13,688 nucleotides of DNA from SKLM01 sp964514285 (GTDB taxonomy: Bacteria; Chloroflexota; Anaerolineae; B4-G1): positions 1 to 13,688 of the forward strand of contig CAZEQC010000091.1 of NCBI GenBank assembly GCA_964514285.1, in the 5' to 3' direction. The translations under genes were made by a program, and so were the position numbers. Positions 7,399-13,688 of this stretch are shown here, piece by piece. Position 1 is the stretch's first letter. Each line of letters opens with the position of its first letter. The notes beneath the pieces are model-generated. The model saw only the letters and a program-made list of their open reading frames with translations. It had not been told where the DNA came from and ran no database searches.

Positions 7399-9370
7399 AG
7401 GAGGCAGCAGCCGCCCCTCCAGCGCCGGCTCCGCACGGGGTCCCATGCGCCGCTGGTTCACACGGGCTATGGAGGCCCTCTGGCTGACGGCGGCGCTGGC
7501 CGTGCCGCTGGCGGTCAATCCCTGGGGCCAGAATCCCTTCGAGCTGCCCAAAGCCTTGCTGCTGCGGGGCCTGGTCCTGCTGATGGGTCTGGCGGCGCTG
7601 GGGCAGGCCGCCGAGACGTCCAAGCGGTCGCCCAGCGCCCCACCCTGGCGGCTTGTGGGGCCTCTACTGTGGCCCGCCCTGATGCTGGGCCTCAGCTACG
7701 TGTCGGCGACGCTGCTCTCCGATAGCCCGCGCGTCAGCCTCTGGGGCTCATACGAGCGCCAGCAAGGGCTGCTGACCCGGGGGGCCTACCTGGCTCTGTT
7801 CGTGTTCACGGCCGCCAATCTGCGCAGCCAGGCTCAGATGGAGAGGCTCTGGGGGGCCCTGGTCTGGGGCAGCGCGCCCGTCGTCGCCTACGGCCTGGCG
7901 CAGGCCGCCGGGCTGGATCCACTGGCCTGGGAGACGGACGCCGCGTCCCCCGTGCTGTCCACCGTGGGACGAGCCAATTTCCTGGGCTCCTACCTGGTGC
8001 TGGTGGTGCCCCTGACGGCGACGGGTCTGGTGGAGCCGCACCATCGCTGGCCGCGCGGGCTCCTGCTGGCAGGCCAATTGACCTGCCTGGCGCTGACTCA
8101 GGCGCGGAGCGCGTGGCTGGGCACCGGGGTGGCGCTGGCGGTGGGCCTCGTCAGCTGGAGCGTCACCAGCGGAGACCGTCGCCCGGCTCTGGCTGCCTTC
8201 GCCCTGACGATTCTGAGCGTAGGGCTGCTGGTGCTGCTGACTCTGCCGGCTGGCCCGCTCTCCCCGCTGGCTCGGCTCCCCGGCCTGGACCGTCTGGCCG
8301 CCCTCATGGACGCCGATGGGGGATCGATCGCGGCGCGGATCACTATCTGGCGGGCCACCCTGCCTCTCATCGCCGCCCGTCCCTGGCTGGGATACGGCCC
8401 GGAGAGTATGCGGCTCGTCTTCGCTCGGGTCTTCCCACCGGAACTGGTCTACTACCAGGGACGGCACGTGACCGTAGATCGGGCCCACAACCTGTGGTTG
8501 GACCTGGGGATGAGCGCGGGCGCCGTCGGGGTTGTCGCCTTCGCTGCCCTGGCTGCGACGGCTAGCTGGCTAGTCTGGCAAGGTCTGAGAAAGGCAGAAG
8601 GAGCCAGGGAGGGCGCGGCCTGGGCCGCGCTGGCGGCAGCCCTGGCCGGCCACCTGGCCGATCTCCAGGCAAGCTTCGAGTTGACCAGCAGCGGGACGGT
8701 TCTTTGGCTGGTGCTGACCTTGATCGTCGCCCGCGGGCGCCGTCGCCAGCAGACCGCTGGGCCTGAAGAACCATCGTCCATCAGGCTGCAAGACCAGCTC
8801 CCCTATCTACCCCCGGCCCTCGTCATATTGGCCCTTGTCTTTCTGCTCTGTGGGCGCCCTCTGCTGGCCGACGTCGCCGCCTGGCGGGCCCAGCAGGCGG
8901 CTCGAGGACTGGAGGCCGCCCGGCGAGCTGTGCGTCTCTGGCCCCTCGAACCGGTGTATCGCCTGGGGCTGGCCCGCTTGCTGGCCGGCCTTGGGGATGA
9001 GGAAGGGACCGAGACCCAGCTCGTGGCGGCCGACCGGCTCAGCCCTCGCGATCCGCAGATCTGGGCCGCCAGGGGCGAGATCTATGCCGCGTGGGGCGGG
9101 GCCAGGCCGGCCTGGTACGCGGAAGCGGAGAAGGCCCTCCGGCACGCGGTGTCGCTTTCGCCGAACGTAGCCACCTACCATACCGCGTTGGGCATCGTGC
9201 TGGCGCAACAAGGACGGCTGGACCAGGGAGCCCTGGAGCTGGAGCGGGCCGTGGCCCTCGACGCCACCGACGGCATGGCCTACGACCACCTGGTCGATCT
9301 GTACCGAGCGCTGGGTCGCGACGCTGAGGCCGATCGGGTTCGAGAGGAAGCGGAACGCCACCGCGAATAG
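7382..9370 (+). CDS. O-antigen ligase (Wzy/WaaL)-like membrane protein with C-terminal TPRs
   Basis: A 662-residue polytopic protein. After a short basic, serine-rich head, about ten or more hydrophobic segments run from residue 31 to about 450, with one more near 477-492. Signs of the O-antigen ligase/polymerase family are GRANFLGSY (196-204), LTQARSAWLG (238-247), R320/R324 with RPWLGYGP (333-340) and H369 in RAHNLWLDLG, which match the conserved arginine and histidine used to join glycans to a lipid or protein carrier. About 505-660 form TPR-like helical pairs, predicted outside the membrane. The family includes Wzy polymerases, WaaL ligases and PglL/PilO-type protein glycosylases, and the sequence does not decide between them. 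ATG 7382 has GGAG (7371-7374) seven bases ahead; a later ATG at 7445 has a poorer site. It overlaps hyuB by 17 bases, yet no glycan genes are nearby. Confidence 0.85.
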   Translation: MKERAEGGSSRPSSAGSARGPMRRWFTRAMEALWLTAALAVPLAVNPWGQNPFELPKALLLRGLVLLMGLAALGQAAETSKRSPSAPPWRLVGPLLWPALMLGLSYVSATLLSDSPRVSLWGSYERQQGLLTRGAYLALFVFTAANLRSQAQMERLWGALVWGSAPVVAYGLAQAAGLDPLAWETDAASPVLSTVGRANFLGSYLVLVVPLTATGLVEPHHRWPRGLLLAGQLTCLALTQARSAWLGTGVALAVGLVSWSVTSGDRRPALAAFALTILSVGLLVLLTLPAGPLSPLARLPGLDRLAALMDADGGSIAARITIWRATLPLIAARPWLGYGPESMRLVFARVFPPELVYYQGRHVTVDRAHNLWLDLGMSAGAVGVVAFAALAATASWLVWQGLRKAEGAREGAAWAALAAALAGHLADLQASFELTSSGTVLWLVLTLIVARGRRRQQTAGPEEPSSIRLQDQLPYLPPALVILALVFLLCGRPLLADVAAWRAQQAARGLEAARRAVRLWPLEPVYRLGLARLLAGLGDEEGTETQLVAADRLSPRDPQIWAARGEIYAAWGGARPAWYAEAEKALRHAVSLSPNVATYHTALGIVLAQQGRLDQGALELERAVALDATDGMAYDHLVDLYRALGRDAEADRVREEAERHRE

Positions 9371-9474
9371 AGCAGGCCGAGGCCTCGTCGTTCGTTCGCT
9401 CCTTTCCCCATTCGCTGTTCTACGTCCGGCGGCATCACCCCACAAGCGCAGCGGGTCAAGCGTGTGCAGATGCT

Positions 9475-10284
9475 TCAGACGGGGCTACGCGCCGTCACGA
9501 CCAGATTAGGGCTGCTCTCGGCGTCGTAGGCGGCGCCGCCAAGATCCCCGAAGCAGGTGACGGCCCCGAAGTCAGCGGCGCCCAGCGCCTCGGTCAGCTC
9601 AGCCCGGGTCTGCGGCCAAAGGGGCGTGGACGTGACCCGCTGCTGCCAGGTCTCCCCATCCTCACGCCGCAGCCGCACGACGTTGAAGGTCACCAGACCG
9701 CTCGGCTCGAAGTCGAGGAAACGGAGGAAGAGCCACTCGGTCTTCCCCTCCCGATGGCCCTCCGGCCCCATCCAGCGATCGCGCTCCGCCAGCACGGCGT
9801 CGAAGTTGCGGTTCTGGACGAGCAGCAAGCCCCCGGGCCGCAGACAAGCCGCGAAGTCGTCGAGGGTCACCGCCAGCGCCTCCGGCGTCAGCGCGTGGGG
9901 AAGGGAGTTGCCCAGGCAGAGCAGAGCGTCGAAGCCATCGTCCACCTGCGACCTCAGCTCGCCGAACCCCGCCACGTGGAAGCTGATGGCGCTTCCGTCG
10001 GTATCACCCGCTGCCAGCCCGCTCCCAGCTGCGTTCTCTCGCGCCCGCTCGACCATGCCGGCGCTTAGATCGGCGCCGACCACCTCGTATCCCCTCTTGG
10101 CCAGCGCGATAGCGTGCATACCCGTGCCGCAGGCGGCGTCCAGCACGCGCCGGGCCCCTACGGCCTCCAGTTGGCGCTCTATGAAGGGCATCTCGGCCGC
10201 CAGGCGGCCGTCCCAGTCGACGAAACGGTCGTAGTCGACGCTGAACGCGTCGTACATTGGAACCACTTCGTCGGCTGCTAGCAC
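9475..10284 (-). CDS. Class I SAM-dependent methyltransferase
   Basis: A Rossmann-fold methyltransferase of about 269 residues. Motif I VLDAACGTG, the acidic ribose-binding segment VVGADLS, a CLGNSLPH stretch after the FDALLC strand (a pattern also seen in glycine/sarcosine N-methyltransferases) and the RPGGLLLVQN turn are all visible. The N-terminal part YDAFSVDYDRF is typical of small-molecule methyltransferases. The substrate is unknown. The start is uncertain: GTG 10284 has AGGAG eight bases ahead and is preferred; ATG 10314 has AGGAGG but at 14 bases; ATG 10257 fits the family's usual beginning but lacks a good ribosome site. It lies 77 bases downstream of the MoaD-like gene in the same direction, so they may share a transcript. 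It converges with the ligase gene. Confidence 0.87.
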   Translation of the reverse strand: MLAADEVVPMYDAFSVDYDRFVDWDGRLAAEMPFIERQLEAVGARRVLDAACGTGMHAIALAKRGYEVVGADLSAGMVERARENAAGSGLAAGDTDGSAISFHVAGFGELRSQVDDGFDALLCLGNSLPHALTPEALAVTLDDFAACLRPGGLLLVQNRNFDAVLAERDRWMGPEGHREGKTEWLFLRFLDFEPSGLVTFNVVRLRREDGETWQQRVTSTPLWPQTRAELTEALGAADFGAVTCFGDLGGAAYDAESSPNLVVTARSPV

Positions 10285-10361
10285 ACCTCGTTCTCCTATC
10301 CTCTTCCCTCTCATCGCTATAGAGTAGTCCTCCTATGCACCATAGCCACACGCCCTAACGG

Positions 10362-10667
10362 TCAGACCACCAGCAGGGCCATGTCGTTGGCGAAGAGCCC
10401 CAGGCGATCGTTTTCCGTCACAGGTGTATCCAACCCAGTCCCCTCAGCCTCCTGATATCGCAGCCAGGGCGCCATGCTGTTCCGAGTGCGGAGGATCGCC
10501 CCGTTGAGGAAGACGTGGTAGACGTCGTCGGACGCAATGCCGACGCGTTCCAGCGCCGTCCGCACCGTCTCGTCGGCGTGCGGCTCGAAGTGTATCACGC
10601 TCTCCCCGCTGGCGCGGGCGTCCGGGGCATAGCGGCGCAACTTGCCGTAGAGATGAATCTCAACCAT
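10362..10667 (-). CDS. Small MoaD/ThiS-like beta-grasp protein lacking C-terminal GlyGly
   Basis: A 101-residue protein. The opening strand MVEIHLYGKLRRYAP, the ETVRTALERVGI helix, the FLNG strand and the closing ENDRLGLFANDMALLVV follow the ubiquitin-like MoaD/ThiS layout. Sulfur carriers of this family end in GlyGly, which is adenylated and thiocarboxylated; this one ends LLVV, so it is unlikely to carry sulfur in the standard way. There is also an extra stretch of about 22 residues (about 60-81, containing NSMAPWLRYQ) between FLNG and the last strands. The start is firm: GGAGGAGG lies eight bases before the ATG. No moaE, moeB, thiF or thiG gene is in view. It may be a binding or structural member of the fold. 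The downstream methyltransferase is its likely operon partner. Confidence 0.75.
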   Translation of the reverse strand: MVEIHLYGKLRRYAPDARASGESVIHFEPHADETVRTALERVGIASDDVYHVFLNGAILRTRNSMAPWLRYQEAEGTGLDTPVTENDRLGLFANDMALLVV

Positions 10668-10988
10668 AGGGAAAGCCTCCTCCGATCAGGCAGCCTGTTG
10701 ACCTGGTCCAAGGGCAACGACATGGCCTCAGGTCAGACCAGGCCTCCAACCCTCTTTCTCGGACCTATGATAGCAGAGAACAGATGAAGCGTCCGTGACA
10801 TAAGTCGCACGGGCAGCCAGCCCCATCGAGTCCAACATCCCTATTGTACCACGAGGGACATCGACCAGCCGCCGGGATCGGTGCTATGTCGCTTTGGGTT
10901 TGGTTGGCAAAGGTTGGCGTTCCGTTGGTCACAGCAGCGTGGACAGAACGTCTCGCCTGCCAGAGGCCCCGGCTGCTGTTGGCGTGAT
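10668..10988. other. Intergenic region between the acetyltransferase and MoaD-like genes
   Basis: About 320 bases without a supported gene, containing the start-side control region of the minus-strand MoaD-like gene and the 3' flank of the acetyltransferase gene. I see an extended -10-like element (10767-10775), a GGTTGGC pair exactly ten bases apart (10902-10908 and 10912-10918) and a weak CCGTG/CACGG stem near 10793-10812. No strong terminator follows the acetyltransferase stop, and no RNA gene is recognisable. The overlapping minus-strand frames look like shadows. Confidence 0.4.
10767..10775 (-). promoter_or_regulatory. Possible extended -10 promoter for the MoaD-like gene
   Basis: Read on the minus strand this is TGCTATCAT, an extended -10 (TGn plus a TATAAT-like hexamer) about 100 bases before the MoaD-like start. 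No good -35 lies at the usual distance, which extended -10 promoters can tolerate. Support is by motif only. Confidence 0.3.
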
Positions 10989-12122
10989 CTACAGGAAGAG
11001 GCGGTAGACCCGGTAGCGCTTGTAGATCTCGCCGCCCAGGTTCTTGGCCAGATCGGGCGTGTTGGGATTCTCGACCGACGTGAGCGATGCATCGATCCAG
11101 GTGTACCCTTTCGCCGCAGCCCGTCGGGCCATCTCGTCGAAGAGCACCACGGCCACGCCGGAGCCCCAGTACTCGGGCAACACCAGCGCGCTCTTGATGC
11201 TGAGACACTCAGGCTGGCGCCGCATGTGCCACCAGAGCCTGACGTAGTCCCATGGGTAGCGCAGGCCGTTGACGTGGATGAAGACCTCATTCAAGTTCTT
11301 GATGCCGGGGAACCAGGCCACGGTCTCACCGTCGACCGCGGCGAAGAGGACCAGCTCCGGGTCCGCGATCTCGCGAAGCGATGTCAGCGTTGAGGACAAG
11401 GCGTCGCGATGCCAGCCGATGTGGTCGGGCAGATGCGCCAGGGCGACGTTGAGCAGGCGGTGGATGGCGTCCAGCTCCTCCTCCCAGCGCGCCAGGTCGA
11501 CCTGTCGAACCGTGATGGCCCTCCGCTGCCGCACCTTGCTGGCCAGGCGGGAGAGCCGCTGGAGGGCCGGCGACGCCGGGTCGAGATCGAGGGCAAAGGC
11601 GATGTTGTCCCCGCGCGCCGGCCCGAAGCCGTACCGCTCCATGGTGTCCTGGTAGTAGGGGGGCGTGTGACCGCAGAGGAGGGCCGGGGGACGGTCGCGC
11701 CCCTCGATCAACACGCCGTAGCTGTCCTCGTAGTCGAGATTGAAGGGCCCCCAGAGGGCGTTCAGGTCGCGCGCCCTGGCAAACGCGGCGGCGCGGTCGA
11801 GGAGGGCCTCGGCCACCCGGTACTCGTCGACGTACTCGAAGAAACCGATCACGCACTCCCGCTTGCCGCGGTTCCGATTGGCGAACGTATCCTCACCGGC
11901 GCAGATGGTGCCCAGCGGCTCGCCATCCCGCCAGGCGATGAAGAGCTCGGCCTCGCCGCCGCGCTGGAAGAAGGCACCACGCTGCGGATCGATAGCCCGG
12001 GCGCGCTCGGGAAGCAGCGGCGGCACCCAGAGCGGGTCGTCACGGTAGATGCGCCAGGGGAAGGTGAGGAAGGTGCGGCGCTCTCGGGCGGTGCGGACGG
12101 GACGGACGTCTATGGCAGTCAC
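10989..12122 (-). CDS. YghO-like GNAT-superfamily acetyltransferase
   Basis: A 377-residue protein of the GNAT-related family that includes Escherichia coli YghO. Signature features are FPWRIYRDDPLWVPPL near the N-terminus, PQRGAFFQRGGEAELF, IGFFEYVDE, WGPFNLDYEDSYG, PPYYQDTMERYGF and, at the C-terminus, the SLTSVENPNTPDLAKNLGG element followed by the KRYRVYRLFL tail. Full length and intact. Such proteins are predicted cytosolic acyltransferases, but the family's substrate is not established as far as I know. The start is GTG 12122, with GAGGAG (12129-12134 on the plus strand) six bases upstream and the conserved VRPVRT motif close behind; no ATG competes. A good promoter-like pair sits about 100 bases upstream, so this gene is probably transcribed on its own. 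Confidence 0.85.
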   Translation of the reverse strand: MTAIDVRPVRTARERRTFLTFPWRIYRDDPLWVPPLLPERARAIDPQRGAFFQRGGEAELFIAWRDGEPLGTICAGEDTFANRNRGKRECVIGFFEYVDEYRVAEALLDRAAAFARARDLNALWGPFNLDYEDSYGVLIEGRDRPPALLCGHTPPYYQDTMERYGFGPARGDNIAFALDLDPASPALQRLSRLASKVRQRRAITVRQVDLARWEEELDAIHRLLNVALAHLPDHIGWHRDALSSTLTSLREIADPELVLFAAVDGETVAWFPGIKNLNEVFIHVNGLRYPWDYVRLWWHMRRQPECLSIKSALVLPEYWGSGVAVVLFDEMARRAAAKGYTWIDASLTSVENPNTPDLAKNLGGEIYKRYRVYRLFL

Positions 12123-12230
12123 GAGACTCTCCTCAGGAAAGGGCCTCCTGCAACTCCAATGGGTTCGCGTGCGGTTGATGATGTGGCCGAAGACGGATTC
12201 ACGTCGAAAGCCACGCTCTGGTCACGTCCA

Positions 12231-12260
12231 AGTATAGACCCAAAGGGCTATTTGCGCCAA
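12231..12260 (-). promoter_or_regulatory. Sigma70-type promoter for the acetyltransferase gene
   Basis: On the minus strand TTGGCG (12255-12260) and TATACT (12231-12236) are separated by 18 bases, a near-consensus -35/-10 arrangement. Transcription would begin near 12224, leaving a leader of about 100 bases before the GTG start at 12122. It lies in the gap between the CPBP protease stop and the acetyltransferase, where a promoter is needed. This is the best promoter I see in the window. Confidence 0.55.
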
Positions 12261-12304
12261 TCGCCGTGTCCTTCCCTATGCGATACTGCCGAAGACACCC
12301 TCTT

Positions 12305-13021
12305 CTACACGAGGAGCAACGCCAACTCCACCCCATTGAACAGCAAGTGCGTCATCCACGCGGCGTACAGGTTGCGGCGCCAGAGCACCAGCCCGGCAAA
12401 GATAGCGTGCGCCACCATCGTATAGACCATGGGCCAGAAGCCCTGGGCCCAGTGCAGCAGGGCGAAGAAGACCATCACGATCAGGAAGGCGGCCACCGGC
12501 CCCAGCCTCTTGCGCAGCCGCTGAGTCGCGTAGCCGCGGTAGAGGCTCTCCTCCACGAACGGGGCCAGCAGTACCGCGGAAAGGGCGGTGATGACGGCCG
12601 TCGCTCCCAACGTCTCCCCTACCGTTCCCGCGGGTACATAGTCGCCCACGGTGACCTGCAGCCATTCGGTGAGCGGGAGCAGCACAAACTGGTTGAGGAG
12701 CACCAGGGGAATGGCCGCCCCGATGGCGATCAGCAGCTCTGTGCCCAGCTCCTGCCCCTCAGGGGTCTTCCAGCCGATGTCGGCAAAGGTGAGACTGTCG
12801 GCTCTCATAAAGCGCCATAGGAAGAACAGCATCACCAACTGGGTCAACAGCAGAACGTAGGGAATCGCGCCCGTGATCCCGCTTTCGATGGCCTCCGGAT
12901 CGCCGCGCACGGCGAAACCGATCACCAACGAAGCGAGGATGGTCAGGACGAGAAAGGAAACGGGTGGGATGACGAGCATCCACCAGGTCCGGCGGTTTGA
13001 AACGTCTCTCTTTTTGGTCAT
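12305..13021 (-). CDS. CPBP-family intramembrane glutamic protease (CAAX protease/Abi family)
   Basis: A 238-residue polytopic membrane protein. The three family motifs are intact: EESLYRG (E157, E158, R162), FALLH (F186, H190) and HLLFN (H225, N229), spread over the C-terminal membrane segments. These residues form the glutamate-based active site in Rce1-like proteases. Roughly six to eight hydrophobic segments span residues 13 to 238. Bacterial members are linked to processing of membrane peptides, bacteriocin self-immunity and surface proteins; the substrate here is unknown. ATG 13021 has GAGGAG nine bases upstream, and the basic head MTKKRDVSNRR fits a cytoplasmic N-terminus. The gap upstream contains paired palindromes. 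The gene follows the hydrolase gene by 83 bases in the same direction. Confidence 0.88.
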   Translation of the reverse strand: MTKKRDVSNRRTWWMLVIPPVSFLVLTILASLVIGFAVRGDPEAIESGITGAIPYVLLLTQLVMLFFLWRFMRADSLTFADIGWKTPEGQELGTELLIAIGAAIPLVLLNQFVLLPLTEWLQVTVGDYVPAGTVGETLGATAVITALSAVLLAPFVEESLYRGYATQRLRKRLGPVAAFLIVMVFFALLHWAQGFWPMVYTMVAHAIFAGLVLWRRNLYAAWMTHLLFNGVELALLLV

Positions 13022-13051
13022 CTGTTTGATCTCCTCGTTGCTTGCGTCGAC

Positions 13052-13087
13052 AACCTTGCGAAGGTTGATTTGGGCCTTCGCAAGGTT
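13052..13087. repeat. Twin palindromes AACCTTGCGAAGGTT and GGCCTTCGCAAGGTT
   Basis: The first unit (13052-13066) is a 6-3-6 palindrome; the second (13073-13087) is a near reverse complement of it (13 of 15 positions), with centres 21 bases apart. Together they also form a perfect 11-bp stem (CCTTGCGAAGG at 13054-13064 with CCTTCGCAAGG at 13075-13085) around a ten-base loop. They sit between the hydrolase stop and the CPBP start. They could be a dimeric regulator's tandem operator, a terminator-like hairpin without a strong T-tract on either strand, or a dispersed repeat copy. The repeats are seen directly; the choice between roles is open. Confidence 0.65.
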
Positions 13088-13104
13088 GGACTCTGCTCAC
13101 AGCT

Positions 13105-13688
13105 CTATGCGTCCAGGCCCTCCAGCCAGGCCTTGACCAGGGGCCGCACGCTGGGGTCGACCACGGAGCCCATATGCGTCACCCCCTCCAGCAGCTCGAC
13201 CTGCGCCTCCGTGTACTGGGAGATGACGGGCTCGTACTTGTCGCCGTAGAACCCCTCGTCGTCCGTGCCAGCGATGACAAGGAGCGGCTGGGTGATGGCA
13301 TCCAAGTCCTTCTTGTAGTTACGCGGCGCGAACCCGGTGTTGAGCCGGTGGCTATAGGCCAGCGTCTCGGTGCCGTCGCGCGCCTCCTCCGGCATGTTGA
13401 AGTCGATGGCCGTCAGGTGGTCGAACCAGTGGATGCCCACGTTGTTCAGCATGGTCAGGCCGGCGATGCGGGGCGTGTAGGCCCGCGCCCAGCCGCCGGA
13501 GTTGGGGCGGGTGGTGGGGGCGTTGTATTTGAGAAACGGCGCCATGAGCAGGTAGGCATCGGCCTGCTGCCCGTACTGGCTGCCCGCGAAGCGAACGGCC
13601 AGCCCGCCGCCGGAGGAATGGCCGCCCACGGTTAGTGCGGCGTCCGGATGCTCCTGCCGGATCACCGCGATGAGGTCGGCGACGTCGT
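13105..13688 (-). CDS. Alpha/beta hydrolase, C-terminal part (5' end outside window)
   Basis: The minus-strand frame is open through the right edge and stops with TAG at 13105-13107, so the N-terminal part is missing. The nucleophile elbow GGHSSGGG marks the catalytic serine; AGTDDEGF and GVTHMGSV carry the likely acid and histidine of the triad, in the normal order and spacing. It resembles lysophospholipase/serine-aminopeptidase-like hydrolases (Hydrolase_4-like). Substrate and cellular location cannot be given, because the start, including any signal peptide, is not in the window. The GTG near 13665 is probably internal, since family-like sequence (VADLIA) precedes it. The twin palindromes and the CPBP gene follow in the same direction. 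Confidence 0.82.
   Translation of the reverse strand, partial: DVADLIAVIRQEHPDAALTVGGHSSGGGLAVRFAGSQYGQQADAYLLMAPFLKYNAPTTRPNSGGWARAYTPRIAGLTMLNNVGIHWFDHLTAIDFNMPEEARDGTETLAYSHRLNTGFAPRNYKKDLDAITQPLLVIAGTDDEGFYGDKYEPVISQYTEAQVELLEGVTHMGSVVDPSVRPLVKAWLEGLDA

Noticed and set aside
6454..7623. A 389-codon minus-strand open frame across the hyuB-ligase junction
   Set aside because: Antisense to two well-supported genes, no recognisable motif; a GC-rich shadow.
10360..10740. GGTCAGACCA repeated on both sides of the MoaD-like gene (10360-10369 and 10731-10740) as possible mobile-element ends
   Set aside because: Repeated 10-mers are expected by chance many times in a window this size, and there is no transposase or longer match around them.
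12305..13021. Treating the CPBP protease as an abortive-infection gene
   Set aside because: The family name Abi is historical and most members are ordinary membrane proteases; nothing adjacent supports a phage-defence role.

Overview
The window is GC-rich bacterial DNA, dense with genes. Its gene types (a UMF1-like MFS transporter, a membrane-anchored NB-ARC/TPR STAND protein, an O-antigen-ligase-like protein with a TPR tail, a YghO-like acetyltransferase) remind me of uncultured Chloroflexota or similar environmental lineages. That placement is inference: no rRNA, tRNA or phylogenetic marker gene lies in the window.

Layout. The plus-strand half (1-9370) holds the 3' end of a UMF1-type transporter, a hairpin just after its stop, and a 434-base gap with several short repeats. 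Then comes a tight co-directional run: a 894-residue STAND ATPase with two N-terminal membrane segments and about nine TPRs; hyuA and hyuB (ATP-dependent hydantoinase/oxoprolinase subunits A and B, overlapping by ATGA); and a Wzy/WaaL-type O-antigen ligase with C-terminal TPRs whose start lies inside the end of hyuB. The minus-strand half (9475-13688) reads the other way and meets this run at 9371-9474. In transcription order it holds a partial alpha/beta hydrolase, twin palindromes, a CPBP-family membrane protease, a YghO-like GNAT acetyltransferase, a small MoaD/ThiS-like beta-grasp protein without the usual GlyGly tail, and a class I SAM methyltransferase.

How the genes may work together. 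HyuA and HyuB are expected to form one enzyme. The spacing suggests the STAND protein, HyuAB and the ligase could share a transcript, although no common pathway is evident. The MoaD-like and methyltransferase genes may form a second small operon. The remaining minus-strand genes look like individual housekeeping or accessory genes. I see no CRISPR array, tRNA, rRNA, transposase, integrase or phage gene. I found no clear new multi-gene system. The best leads are the membrane-tethered STAND protein with a repeat-bearing upstream region, the unusual hyuB-ligase coupling, the MoaD-like protein without GlyGly, and the paired palindromes upstream of the CPBP protease gene.
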